DNA from: Sporolactobacillus shoreicorticis
GTDB taxonomy: Bacteria; Bacillota; Bacilli; Bacillales; Sporolactobacillaceae
Assembly: GCF_024125445.1 (NCBI RefSeq)
Contig: NZ_JAMXWM010000037.1
Span: 1 to 38,413, forward strand
DNA: 38,413 bases
Direction of reading: 5' to 3'
Shown here: positions 15,943 to 24,651 of the stretch, in pieces
Layout of the letters: each line of letters begins with the position of its first letter
Numbering within the stretch: position 1 is the first letter of the stretch
The notes under the pieces: model-generated
The model's database searches: none
The model's input: only the letters and a program-made list of their open reading frames with translations
Told to the model about the DNA's origin: nothing
Position numbers and translations under genes: made by a program

Positions 15943-16500
15943 TCAGTTGCTTCTATTTGTCACGAAGTTGTCGTGTAATTTAGTTCTTTTTCGCTTCTCT
16001 AAAATTTTTTTGATTTCTTTGAACGACCGATATTTTTCCCGAAATCGATGCCGAATGTCTTGCCAATATCGGCGAGCACATCATCATAATGGTTTAACAG
16101 ATAATACTTGGGTTGTGGCTATAGAAGGCTTTTCTTAAACTGTCCAGCAAGGTGGTGATTGGTTACCTTGGAGACGGGGTTCCAAAATTCGGTCGATCAC
16201 CGGCAACACAAAACAGATCAGGAAATGGGCTTCAATGTGATCTTGCGTCGAGAGATAAACTGGTCGTGTTTCCAAATCACTTTTGGTCACTTTAAACTTC
16301 TCCTCATTTTCATGCCTCGATAGAGCTTGATAAACTTTTTATCCGTTTCCCTGTATTCACTCGTGACGATCATGTAATAACCGTCCAGCTCCTCTTCCTT
16401 TTTTCGCCTGTCCTCATTGAAAAGCAGCCAAGTTTGTACGAATTCCTTGATTTCTCCTGTCCTCGCATCGAAGCGCAAATTTTTCACATAGCGAGCAGCA
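15943..16500 (-). pseudogene. Decayed IS1634-family transposase, C-terminal part only
   Basis: Stitching frames on the minus strand recovers the C-terminal half of an IS1634-type DDE transposase: AARYVKNLRFDARTGEIKEF, then DGYYMIVTSE, IKLYRG, FKVTKSDLETRPVYLS, HIEAHFLICFV, YDDVLADIGKTFGIDF and FKEIKKILEK. At least two frameshifts are visible (after the LYRG block and after FGIDF), an internal stop precedes the YYLLNHYDDV part, and a stretch seems missing. The N-terminal half is absent, and the reading is cut at about 16500, exactly where a murQ remnant begins. No terminal inverted repeats or target duplication were found, so this is a deletion scar rather than a clean insertion. The element cannot move. 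Confidence 0.8.
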
Positions 16501-16502
16501 CA

Positions 16503-16598
16503 ATCGTCATGACCTTACTGCATTGCTCATATGATGAAGCCATGAATCGACTGAATAACGCGAAGGGATTTGTTCGCAAAACTTTAAAGGAGGACTGA
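16503..16598 (+). pseudogene. murQ: C-terminal remnant of a second murQ
   Basis: Thirty-one codons and a stop read IVMTLLHCSYDEAMNRLNNA and on to KGFVRKTLKED. They align with the end of the intact MurQ at 4584-5513 (LLHCSLDEALKRLKLAKGFVR). The rest of the gene is gone, replaced by the truncated transposase that ends at about 16500. The remnant stops five bases before murP, and the murP ribosome binding site (AAAGGAGG) lies inside it, so the ancestral order was murQ-murP-mupG with coupled translation. The fragment is too small to encode an etherase. Confidence 0.85.
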
Positions 16599-16603
16599 AG
16601 GGT

Positions 16604-17983
16604 ATGAAAAAGGAACAACAAATGGCCATTTCCATTTTGGGAAATATTGGGGGAAAAGATAATCTTCAGAAAATCATGTTTTGCCAGACACGGTTACGTC
16701 TTTCAATAAACAAGAAAGAGCAAGCGAATATAGCAGAACTAAAAGAAATTAGTGGCATCATGGGCATCGTTGATGATGATACGCTGCAAATCGTTGTTGG
16801 ACCAGGAACGGTTAACAAAGTGGCTGATGAACTCAGCACGTTGACAGGGCTTGCTATCGGTGAAGAAAAGAATCCCGATGATCTTACTCTTGAGGAGCAA
16901 GCAGCAATTAACAAGCAAAAAATTAAGAGAAAAACAAAAAAGACACCAATTAAGAAATTACTAAGAAAAATAGGCAACATTTTTATTCCACTGATACCCG
17001 GACTTGTTGCTTCTGGATTAATTAATGGAATCGCAAACTTTGCAATTAATGCAGGAGCCGATCCTAAGACAACATTGTTGTCTATTCTTGTTTTGATAGG
17101 AAGCAGCCTCTTTACCTTTCTCGCAATTTTAGTTGGATGGAATACTGCAAAAGAATTTAATGGAACGCCTGTACTCGGTGCGATTATGGGCATGATTCTT
17201 TTCAATCCTGCACTCGCGAGCGTTACCATTTATGGTGAACCACTGACATCTGGTCGAGGTGGTTTATTTGGAGTCATCTTTGCTGCCTGGTTAATTACTG
17301 TAGTTGAAAAACAAATACGTAAGGGTGTGCCAAACAGTATCGATATTATTATTACACCGCTAATTTCATTACTTGTTGTCGGACTTCTGTCTCTTTATGC
17401 CATTCAGCCATTATTTGGAATATTTACAGATGGTATTACAAATGGTATTCAAGCAATACTGAATATCGGTGGTGTTGTTGCAGGAGCCGTTCTCTCCGGT
17501 TTCTTCTTGCCTCTTGTTATGGTTGGATTACATCAAGGACTTACACCGATCCATCTTGACCTGATTCACCGTTTCGGTTATACAAGTCTTCTTCCGGTAC
17601 TTGCTATGGCTGGGGCCGGTCAAGTTGGTGCAGCAATCGCCATTTACGTGAAAACGAAAAGTCAGAAACTTCGCGACAACATTAAAGGCGGGTTACCTGT
17701 TGGATTTCTTGGAATCGGTGAACCTCTCTTATATGGCGTAACATTGCCACTTGGTCGTCCGTTTGTAACAGCATGCATTGGCGCTGCATTTGGCGGAGCA
17801 TTTCAAGCCGTCACGCATACTGGAGCTGTCGGTATTGGAGTATCCGGGCTCTCATTGATTCCACTCATTGCTCAGAATAAATATGTATACTATTTCATCG
17901 GTCTTTTGATTGCCTACGCTGCCGGTTTTATCTTCACTTACTTATTCGGTTATAACGAAAAAATGGCGGAAAACATTAAATAA
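16604..17983 (+). CDS. murP: MurP-like PTS transporter, EIIBC for MurNAc or MurNAc-GlcNAc
   Basis: A 459-residue PTS permease of the glucose superfamily. The N-terminal EIIB domain (about 1-90) carries the phosphorylated cysteine C27 in FCQTRLRL. A basic linker (KQKIKRKTKKTPIKK) leads to a ten-helix-scale EIIC domain (about 120-455) with GIGEPLLYGVTLPLGRPF. There is no EIIA domain, as in MurP proteins, so an EIIA-Glc-type protein elsewhere must supply the phosphate. MurP imports MurNAc or the MurNAc-GlcNAc disaccharide as the 6-phosphate. The start has AAAGGAGGA about ten bases upstream, inside the murQ remnant. The following gene mupG supports the assignment. No good promoter is visible between the transposase remnant and the gene, so its expression is uncertain. 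Confidence 0.9.
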   Translation: MKKEQQMAISILGNIGGKDNLQKIMFCQTRLRLSINKKEQANIAELKEISGIMGIVDDDTLQIVVGPGTVNKVADELSTLTGLAIGEEKNPDDLTLEEQAAINKQKIKRKTKKTPIKKLLRKIGNIFIPLIPGLVASGLINGIANFAINAGADPKTTLLSILVLIGSSLFTFLAILVGWNTAKEFNGTPVLGAIMGMILFNPALASVTIYGEPLTSGRGGLFGVIFAAWLITVVEKQIRKGVPNSIDIIITPLISLLVVGLLSLYAIQPLFGIFTDGITNGIQAILNIGGVVAGAVLSGFFLPLVMVGLHQGLTPIHLDLIHRFGYTSLLPVLAMAGAGQVGAAIAIYVKTKSQKLRDNIKGGLPVGFLGIGEPLLYGVTLPLGRPFVTACIGAAFGGAFQAVTHTGAVGIGVSGLSLIPLIAQNKYVYYFIGLLIAYAAGFIFTYLFGYNEKMAENIK

Positions 17984-18151
17984 AAACGAAGCAGTAAATT
18001 AATATAAGAAATAGGGCGGCATTTCCAAGTTCGCTTCATTTTTTGTATTTTGACTATGATTGATAGATCGACCTGATTATCAGCTCAATAGACTCAGATA
18101 AATTGAACAACACTGTCTTTTTGATTAAATCAATGATCAGGAGTGAACAGT

Positions 18152-19216
18152 ATGCTCGGCTTTTCCGTTTATTTAAATAAATCAATTAAAGAACAGGAAG
18201 AGAAAATAAGAAATTACAATGCGCACGGTTTTGAAATGATTTTTTCATCGCTTCATATACCAGAAGAAAACTCGGATGTGTATCGTGAGAGACTCTACGA
18301 ACTAGGTGCACTTGCAAAAACATTAACTATGAGTTTAACGATCGATATCGCTGCAGATTCTTTAAAGGTGCTTCAACTAAACTTCCGTAACGCTTACCGA
18401 TTAAAAGAGTTGGGCATAAGTGCGCTTCGTCTAGATGAAGGATTTAATGAACAAATAGTCGCTCAACTATCAAAGCAAATTCCAATTGTTTTGAATGCGA
18501 GTACCCTAACCTCTTCCTCACTGCAAGTCATGAAAGATAAAGGTATGAATGTAGATCAAGTAACAGCCTGTCATAATTTTTATCCGCGTCCGGAAACGGG
18601 GCTCTCACGTCGTGCTTTTCGAGAATGTAATCACCTGTTGCGCAGTGTCGGACTGTCTATTGCCGCGTTTTTCCCCGGTGATAAAGAAAAACGCGGTCCG
18701 ATTTACCAAGGGTTGCCAACACTTGAAGATCATCGTGCACTGACTCCATTCGCCTCTCTATTAGATTTAGATCATGAATCAGTGGATGATCTCATTCTTG
18801 GTGATCCTGAACTAAGTGCTTACAGCCTTAAGCAAATCACAGCCTGGAAAAACGGTATTTTTCTGTTGCATGCTCATCCGCAAGTGAGCAATCTACCTTT
18901 ACTTCAGTCCATTGCTGCACCTCAATCCAACCGTCCTGATGAAGCACGAGATTGTATCCGATCGCAGGAATCCAGAACGATGCACCTTGTTGAGACACCC
19001 ATTCTTCCAAATCATCATTCCAAGCCAAGGCCACTTGGTTCGATTACAATCGACAACAATCTGTATGGAAGATATCAAGGTGAGATTCAGATCACAAAAG
19101 GTAACCTTCCTGCGGATCCAAAAGTAAATATCGTTGGCAACATCATTCACGAAGATCTGTCAATTCTTCCATTTATCCGTGGATGTGCAAAATTTCAGAT
19201 TGAATGGCTATCATAG
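18152..19216 (+). CDS. mupG: MupG-like 6-phospho-N-acetylmuramidase (DUF871)
   Basis: A 354-residue DUF871 protein: N-terminal TIM barrel from LGFSVYLNKS to about residue 230, then a smaller C-terminal beta domain with GSITIDNNLYGRYQGEIQIT. MupG cleaves MurNAc-6-phosphate-GlcNAc, the product of the PTS transporter MurP, into MurNAc-6-phosphate and GlcNAc in the cytoplasm. The frame is open from a GTG at 18143, but that codon overlaps the AGGAG ribosome binding site (18139-18143); the ATG at 18152 is eight bases downstream of it and gives the family's usual N-terminus. It lies 168 bases after murP, on the same strand. The assignment rests on both the DUF871 family and the murP neighbour. Confidence 0.9.
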   Translation: MLGFSVYLNKSIKEQEEKIRNYNAHGFEMIFSSLHIPEENSDVYRERLYELGALAKTLTMSLTIDIAADSLKVLQLNFRNAYRLKELGISALRLDEGFNEQIVAQLSKQIPIVLNASTLTSSSLQVMKDKGMNVDQVTACHNFYPRPETGLSRRAFRECNHLLRSVGLSIAAFFPGDKEKRGPIYQGLPTLEDHRALTPFASLLDLDHESVDDLILGDPELSAYSLKQITAWKNGIFLLHAHPQVSNLPLLQSIAAPQSNRPDEARDCIRSQESRTMHLVETPILPNHHSKPRPLGSITIDNNLYGRYQGEIQITKGNLPADPKVNIVGNIIHEDLSILPFIRGCAKFQIEWLS

Positions 19217-19246
19217 AAGCACTTTGTAAGTTCGCTTTCTCTGCGT

Positions 19247-19477
19247 TCATTTAAGAATCGGTTCATACACAAAGTTCTTTCGCTCGCTCCGAACAATCAT
19301 TTGACTGTTGTTAAAGGCAGAGTCCCGATCCAGTTTTTCGCTAGCAATTAATGGCCGTTCTTCGTTCTTGGTAATTTGAGACGAAACCGGGGGATGGATC
19401 ATCATCGGAATATAAAGCATGGATACAATAAGAAGCAGACTCACTAAACTAATGCTGTATTTTCGAAAGAAACTCAA
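19247..19477 (-). CDS. Small single-pass membrane or secreted protein of unknown function
   Basis: A 76-residue protein. A short basic N-terminus (SFFRKY) is followed by a hydrophobic helix at about 7-27 (SISLVSLLLIVSMLYIPMMI) and a polar tail of about 45 residues rich in Glu, Asn and Arg. The start is TTG (19475-19477), supported by AAGGAG about nine bases upstream; no ATG start is available. It is convergent with mupG, with 30 bases between them, and lies downstream of a terminator that isolates it from spoVR. I do not recognise a family. The ribosome binding site and membrane topology make it a likely real gene. Confidence 0.55.
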   Translation of the reverse strand: MSFFRKYSISLVSLLLIVSMLYIPMMIHPPVSSQITKNEERPLIASEKLDRDSAFNNSQMIVRSERKNFVYEPILK

Positions 19478-19570
19478 TTTGCTCAGCTCCTTAGCATGAT
19501 TGGCTTCCTATAATCAGTTTAGGGGAGAAATGTGAAGAGGGTTTTAAGCAGTGATAAAGATTGAGACAGT

Positions 19571-19607
19571 AAAAAACAGTCTCTCAAAATGGGGGAGACT
19601 GTTTTTT
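19571..19607 (-). terminator. Strong hairpin terminator after spoVR
   Basis: AAAAAACAGTCTC (19571-19583) pairs perfectly with GAGACTGTTTTTT (19595-19607), giving a stem flanked by A and T runs on both sides, so it can terminate in either direction. It lies 19 bases downstream of the spoVR stop on the minus strand. Confidence 0.9.
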
Positions 19608-19625
19608 CATGCTCCAACTCTCTAT

Positions 19626-21044
19626 TTAAGCATCCAATCGTTTTCGTCTCATTTCGCCGTTTTCAAAGCTGAAAAGAACCGGATGATCTTCAATATAGGT
19701 TTCCAAATGAACCGGGCGTCCCCACAGCTGAACAAGATACTTGAGAACGCCTTCAAGATCACGGACATCAAGCTCTGTCCCTTCATAGCGATGTTTCAGA
19801 AGCAGTTCGCCGTTGTGCCGGTAATCGCCGTTCTCGACAACGATATAGGGGAATCCGCCGTTAATACGCATGGATACGAGTTGATCGCGGACATTTTTCC
19901 AATCTTTGTCTGTTATGGCATACTTATCGCCTTTTTTTTCGAATAAAAACAAGTCTTCGCGCTGTACAAGCTCCTTAGTTAAATAATTTCGGATAAATGA
20001 CTGGTCCGATTCAAGTTCCCTCACTTCAAAGATCTTCTCACGGCCGGAACCTTCCTCGGCGCCGAAAGAAAGCATTTCTTCATTTGGATGATTGTAGCGC
20101 TCTTCAATATCTTCAAAAATCTTTAGGCCGAGGTAATACGGATTGAGGCTTTGATGCGATGGTTGAACAACCTGCGCGTTCAACTTGGCAAATTCGACCG
20201 CTTCGTCGGAGGTCAAATCCAGTTCGCGCATGATACGCGCGTGCCAATAGGAAGCCCAGCCTTCATTCATAATTTTCGTCTCCAGCTGCGGCCAGAAGTA
20301 GAGCATTTCCTCTCGAAGCATCGTCAAGATGTCCCGCTGCCAGTCCTCAAGCACCTTGCTGTATTCCTCAATAAAAAACAACAGATCCTTCTCAGGACGA
20401 TTTGGAAATTTAGTATCTTCTGTTTCCTCTTCAACGTGATTGTCTTTGTCATCCAAATTGAGCAGATCTTGATACTGGGACAGCGGTTTTTTCCCTTTCT
20501 TAACCGGTTTGCCGGGTTTACTGTCCAGCCAATCACCCTTCCGTATAATCCGAGGATCGACATGCTCCTGAATCGCCAGCACCGCATCAATAAATTTCTC
20601 TACGTTCTTGCTTCCGTATTGCTCTTCATAATTATGAATTCGTTCCGCAGTTGCACTCATACTCTCAACCATATCACGTCTCGTATTGATAAAACGAACA
20701 TTATTTTTAAAGAAATCACAATGGGCAAGTACATGGGCAACAATCATTTTGTTTTGAACCAGGCTGTTGGTATTAAGCAGAAAAGCATAGCATGGATCGG
20801 AATTGATGACTAATTCATAGATCTTGCTCAGTCCCAAATCGTATTGCAGCTTCATTTTGTAAAACTGTTTGCCGAAACTCCAGTGAGAGAATCGTGTCGG
20901 CATACCGTACGCACCGAATGTATAAATGATTTCTGCGGGGCAGATTTCATACCGCATGGGATAAAAGTCAAGTCCGAATCCTTCTGCAATCTCCGTAATT
21001 TCATCAATCGATCGTTCAAGCTCTTTATGATCATCTTTTTTCAT
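19626..21044 (-). CDS. spoVR: SpoVR family sporulation protein
   Basis: A SpoVR-family protein of 472 residues, close to the usual length (about 468 in B. subtilis). Conserved stretches include [22 protein letters not shown] region [13 protein letters not shown] and the [17 protein letters not shown] block. SpoVR is needed for normal spore cortex formation; homologues occur with the kinase PrkA and the vWA protein YhbH, and YhbH is encoded 16 kb away in this window. The frame is open to 21086, but the ATG at 21042-21044 fits the family N-terminus ([13 protein letters not shown]) and follows AAAGGATG with about ten bases of spacing. A sigma-E-like promoter is seen at 21101-21131. The protein is soluble and cytoplasmic, presumably made in the mother cell. 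Confidence 0.94.
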   Translation of the reverse strand: MKKDDHKELERSIDEITEIAEGFGLDFYPMRYEICPAEIIYTFGAYGMPTRFSHWSFGKQFYKMKLQYDLGLSKIYELVINSDPCYAFLLNTNSLVQNKMIVAHVLAHCDFFKNNVRFINTRRDMVESMSATAERIHNYEEQYGSKNVEKFIDAVLAIQEHVDPRIIRKGDWLDSKPGKPVKKGKKPLSQYQDLLNLDDKDNHVEEETEDTKFPNRPEKDLLFFIEEYSKVLEDWQRDILTMLREEMLYFWPQLETKIMNEGWASYWHARIMRELDLTSDEAVEFAKLNAQVVQPSHQSLNPYYLGLKIFEDIEERYNHPNEEMLSFGAEEGSGREKIFEVRELESDQSFIRNYLTKELVQREDLFLFEKKGDKYAITDKDWKNVRDQLVSMRINGGFPYIVVENGDYRHNGELLLKHRYEGTELDVRDLEGVLKYLVQLWGRPVHLETYIEDHPVLFSFENGEMRRKRLDA

Positions 21045-21100
21045 CGGATCGCAGCATCCTTTCTGTGTCATAGCCGCTAGGCGCAATGACTTTATTCTTC

Positions 21101-21131
21101 ATCATATGAACCTAGCCTGCCGGATTATACC
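21101..21131 (-). promoter_or_regulatory. Sigma-E-like promoter of spoVR
   Basis: On the minus strand GGTATAAT (complement of 21124-21131) and CATATGAT (complement of 21101-21108) are separated by 15 bases. They resemble the mother-cell sigma-E boxes (GTCATATT and CATACAAT). The position, 57 bases before the spoVR start, fits. A small GC hairpin TGCCGG/CCGGCA (21118-21136) overlaps the -35 side. Confidence 0.5.
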
Positions 21132-21179
21132 CGGCAAATGCCCAGAAGAGAATTAAGCGGTACAGAGAAATACTTTACG

Positions 21180-21207
21180 AAAAAAGAATAAGCCGGTTGA
21201 CTTATTC
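21180..21207 (-). terminator. Terminator of the moxR-DUF58-transglutaminase operon
   Basis: Reading on the minus strand, GAATAAG (complement of 21201-21207) pairs with CTTATTC (complement of 21186-21192) around the loop TCAACCGG, and a run of T follows (complement of 21180-21186). The 5' arm includes the stop codon of the transglutaminase gene. Confidence 0.75.
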
Positions 21208-23493
21208 CTTGACACGTTTGATTTTTGAACGTTGACTATTGATCCAGCGATCCAAAAGTGAACGAATGTGTTCTGAATCACTCAAGGTTAATTGGTGATT
21301 GTTCGAATAAATCATTTGTTCATAGCGTTCCGTAAGCCAAAACAGTTCTTCTCCGGCAGCCGTCCCCACACGTTTTGCATATTCTCGCAAGGTTTCAGAT
21401 TCCGAACGTTTCATTCCATCAAACCGGAGTACCAGGAGCAACAGCCTGTATATTTTTTGGAAATCCTGACTGCTGCCGAGCGGATTGTTTTGAATTCTGC
21501 GGATATAAACGGCACGCAGCCATTTTTTTCGTGTTAACCATGCAACAATAATCCCGATAAGCAGAACGCTCATTGCCGTCCAGCCAACATACTGCCAATG
21601 AATACCGGGACCGGGTGTTGCCTTCGCAGAATGACGTTTCTTTTGAACACTCTCTGTTTGCTGGTCAGTCCTATCCTTCGCCTGTCTGCTTGATTCGCTG
21701 TCTTTCTGTGATGAGGCATCTTGTTGATTTTCGGCTGTCTCTGAATTCCCAGATGATTGATCCGAATTTGATTGCGACGATCTGTTGTTTGATGAATTAG
21801 CGACAAATTGACTCGGATCACTGAATGAAGGCGTGGGTTCAAATGTAACCCAGCCACTCCCTGGAAAATAAACCTCTCCCCACGAATGTGCGTCCGCATT
21901 CGTGATCTGATACTGCTTCAAATCAACCGTTTTGCCATTGATTTTTTCTTGAAGCTGTTCTTGATACTCGCCCGAGGTAAACCCTTTTACCCAGCGTGCA
22001 GGAATTCCCGCCGATCGAAGCAGGATGACCATCGACGTTGAAAAGTTGTCGCAGTATCCTACCTTTGATTCGAAAAGAAACTGGTCGACATAATCCTGAT
22101 TACGAGACGGTCGAGGAATATTGTCTGTCGAATATTTGAATCGAGACGACCTGAGATAATTCACTACCGCCTTGACCTGATCGTACCGATTGCTGTGCCC
22201 CGCTGTCAGACGCCGTCCGAGCGCGCGGACGCGGTCCGGCAAATCCTGCGGTACTTGCAGATAGCGACTCCGGATCTCCTCGGGATCACTTTCGGTCGTC
22301 TGCCGTAGTTTTTCGGTTTGGTAGACAGGCGCTGCATAATCTAAGATCTCCGAAGAAGCCTTTTTTTCATCGATGGTCTGCAGTTGACTGGTTAATTGAT
22401 CGACTTTCAGACGTTTTCCAGGCACTTCAACCCATTTCGGCTCACCGGTATAGGGCAAGATTGCCGGACTTGAACGTTCAAAGCGAAGAACTGCCGTCTG
22501 ATTAATTGTCTTCGTTTGCGCTTCATACAAGGAAAGCATCGTGGAAAAAGCATTTCGGTCGGATGCCGGTAAAAAATAGCGTTCGCCATCGCTCCAGCCT
22601 CGGCCGGTATAATGATCCTTGTGCGCTACACGCCAATAACCCGGATTCCCGCTCACTGCCGCTGTAAACAGAGGGGTCTGATCCATCCCAATGGATCCGC
22701 CGAGACGCGTGTCATCTTCATCGTAACCGATCCGTTGATTTCCCGAAAAAAAGGAGCCGTTTTGGAAAAAGGTAAACCCCAATCCATTCAAGTAATTTGA
22801 TGGCGCTGTCCATTGGCTGCCTGGTTTCGGCATAAGTAAACCCACAATTAAAAGGATCGCAATAGCAAAACCTGATACAGCGAACCAGGGCAAGCCGCTC
22901 TTCAATTTTTTTCCCTCGGGATATTTTAGTGAGAAAAGCTGCCATTTCTGAATGCTGAGCATAAAAAGTGCGGTCGCAACCATTGCAACAATTGATGTGG
23001 CGCCATGATACACAGTCATTGTATCAATTAACACACTGCATACAATTGCGAGCGCAATCAAAAAAATAAGCTGTTCCTTCCGCAACCAGTATCTGAGGGC
23101 GAAAGTGATCATGCCAAAAAGAATATAGAACATAAAAGCGCTGAATAAATCAGTCATCTGTCCCATTTCACCTTGCCAGATACGGCTTAAATTATCGCCT
23201 ATATCTGCACTCAGCTGAACCAGCCAATCGAAACTCAGCAACGGTTCATTATAAAAGAAGTAAAAGTGTACGGCATGCAGAATCATCAATACGCACACCG
23301 AAGAACAAAGCCATCCAGGTAGTTTCAGATAAAACATCAGCATCATTACCGTGATAAAAAAAATGAGCAGCGGCCTGGAATTCAGAATGGTCAGTTCGAT
23401 GAGTGGTTTCGCACACAGCCACACGAGAAAACCGGCAAGTCCGTAAATGACCGCATTCGTCAATTTTGTAAAAAGTCGCTCACTCAAGCTCAT
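21202..23493 (-). CDS. Membrane-anchored transglutaminase-like protein (TgpA/YebA type)
   Basis: A 763-residue protein. Residues 1-225 contain about six to seven membrane helices (DUF3488/TgpA-N type). A long extracytoplasmic region follows, with the transglutaminase core: VGYCDNFSTSMVILLRSAGIPARWV gives the catalytic cysteine C481, NADAHSWGEVY gives H536, and WVTFEPTP supplies the acidic residue (E552, where Asp is more common). A Ser/Gln/Asn-rich linker (about 565-640) precedes another membrane helix (about 645-665) and a C-terminal DUF4129-like cytoplasmic part. It follows the DUF58 gene with no gap (TGA then ATG), as in the B. subtilis yeaC-yeaD-yebA order. The substrate is unknown; cell-envelope protein modification is the usual suggestion. 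Confidence 0.9.
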   Translation of the reverse strand: MSLSERLFTKLTNAVIYGLAGFLVWLCAKPLIELTILNSRPLLIFFITVMMLMFYLKLPGWLCSSVCVLMILHAVHFYFFYNEPLLSFDWLVQLSADIGDNLSRIWQGEMGQMTDLFSAFMFYILFGMITFALRYWLRKEQLIFLIALAIVCSVLIDTMTVYHGATSIVAMVATALFMLSIQKWQLFSLKYPEGKKLKSGLPWFAVSGFAIAILLIVGLLMPKPGSQWTAPSNYLNGLGFTFFQNGSFFSGNQRIGYDEDDTRLGGSIGMDQTPLFTAAVSGNPGYWRVAHKDHYTGRGWSDGERYFLPASDRNAFSTMLSLYEAQTKTINQTAVLRFERSSPAILPYTGEPKWVEVPGKRLKVDQLTSQLQTIDEKKASSEILDYAAPVYQTEKLRQTTESDPEEIRSRYLQVPQDLPDRVRALGRRLTAGHSNRYDQVKAVVNYLRSSRFKYSTDNIPRPSRNQDYVDQFLFESKVGYCDNFSTSMVILLRSAGIPARWVKGFTSGEYQEQLQEKINGKTVDLKQYQITNADAHSWGEVYFPGSGWVTFEPTPSFSDPSQFVANSSNNRSSQSNSDQSSGNSETAENQQDASSQKDSESSRQAKDRTDQQTESVQKKRHSAKATPGPGIHWQYVGWTAMSVLLIGIIVAWLTRKKWLRAVYIRRIQNNPLGSSQDFQKIYRLLLLVLRFDGMKRSESETLREYAKRVGTAAGEELFWLTERYEQMIYSNNHQLTLSDSEHIRSLLDRWINSQRSKIKRVKE

Positions 23494-24651
23494 TCACCTG
23501 CTTTCGTTTTCCGCAACGATTCTTAATCTAAGCCATGAGGATTTTAAGCTTTCGAGATTTTTTTCATCTGTTTTATTGGAAATGTAATACATAACTTGCC
23601 GCTGCTTGCTTCTTGTCGCAAAAGCACCGATGACTTCGGCAAATCGGATATCCGTGCTTACCGCATAGCCTAGATAATGTTTGTTTCCGGACATGCGCAC
23701 ATCACTTGTTTCCAATGTCTGATCCTTTGTGAGCTTGGCTAAAGCCGTATAAGTCAGATTCAGGTTCTGCACCGTGTTTTCCTGAAGAACTAAAGGAGCC
23801 CTTCCTGAGCGATAAGTAAGCCGAACCGTAAATCCATACTCAAGTAAAGATTTAACGAGAGACGCGGTATAGGAGACAGCCGTCTCAAAACAGTTGTCAT
23901 CCTCATGCTTCCGTGAAATCAAAACAATTGAAGCTTTACGTTCATGCTCCGGTTCGAACTGTTTCGTAACGAGTGTATTGGTTCTGGCCGCCGACTTCCA
24001 GTCCAGCCATGAGGGTCTGTCACTCGGACGATAGGCACGCACGCCCGAAAAATTTGCCAAATCCGTCTCTTGACCGCTGGAATCGCCGATTCGCCGCTGT
24101 ATCTCTAATTCCGTCATTGAGAGTTGACGCACATTCGGATAAACATAGACAACCGTCTTCTTGTTTAACAAAACGGAACGTCTGAATAATCCAAATGGAT
24201 CGCCGATCTCCAGAACAATTGTGTTTAAATGATACGTACCTCTCCGCATATGTTCTGCTGCCAGCGGAAGACTTGCTTCTCGCGTGAACCAGGCAAGTAA
24301 TTCTGCCTTGCGCGTTGCAATGGGCGGAGTACTTTGATCCGAGTATTCGTTAATGGTCATAAGAAAGAAAGGAACGGTCCAACGCCTTTTTAAACGAATC
24401 GTTAAATGGAGCGTATCTCCGGCAAACAAGTGATGTCCGTTGATCAATCGTTCAATTTTGATTGATTGAAAAGGATATAAAAGCAGCAAATAATGATAGA
24501 GAACAATAGGAGCAAATGTGTAGAACAGAAACCACCCTAGGAATCCTCCCTGAGCAAGCACAAACAGGAACAGGAAAACAGCGATAATCGATCCGAGTGC
24601 GGCAGATAAAATCGGTCGTAATGAACCTTTCTTTAGCCAATGACGTGTCAT
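23494..24651 (-). CDS. DUF58 domain protein (YeaD-like)
   Basis: A 385-residue protein. Two N-terminal hydrophobic helices (about 14-30 and 33-55) are followed by a beta-rich segment and the DUF58 core, recognised by RAYRPSDRPSWLDWKSAARTN and the next KQFEPEHERKASIVLI, the start of a vWA-like fold. The start ATG overlaps the stop of the moxR gene (ATGA at 24648-24651). MoxR-DUF58-transglutaminase trios are common in bacteria; the MoxR ATPase is thought to act on the DUF58 protein, but the target process is not established. Confidence 0.9.
   Translation of the reverse strand: MTRHWLKKGSLRPILSAALGSIIAVFLFLFVLAQGGFLGWFLFYTFAPIVLYHYLLLLYPFQSIKIERLINGHHLFAGDTLHLTIRLKRRWTVPFFLMTINEYSDQSTPPIATRKAELLAWFTREASLPLAAEHMRRGTYHLNTIVLEIGDPFGLFRRSVLLNKKTVVYVYPNVRQLSMTELEIQRRIGDSSGQETDLANFSGVRAYRPSDRPSWLDWKSAARTNTLVTKQFEPEHERKASIVLISRKHEDDNCFETAVSYTASLVKSLLEYGFTVRLTYRSGRAPLVLQENTVQNLNLTYTALAKLTKDQTLETSDVRMSGNKHYLGYAVSTDIRFAEVIGAFATRSKQRQVMYYISNKTDEKNLESLKSSWLRLRIVAENESR

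Noticed and set aside
17984-18050. Hairpin GAAGC/GCTTC between murP and mupG as a terminator
   Set aside because: The stem is only about five bases with a loop of more than 30; the T-run is present, but the structure is too weak to separate the two genes with confidence.
18102-18135. Separate promoter for mupG (TTGAAC and a TTAAAT-like -10)
   Set aside because: The -10 is poor and murP-mupG linkage is known; too weak to list as a feature.
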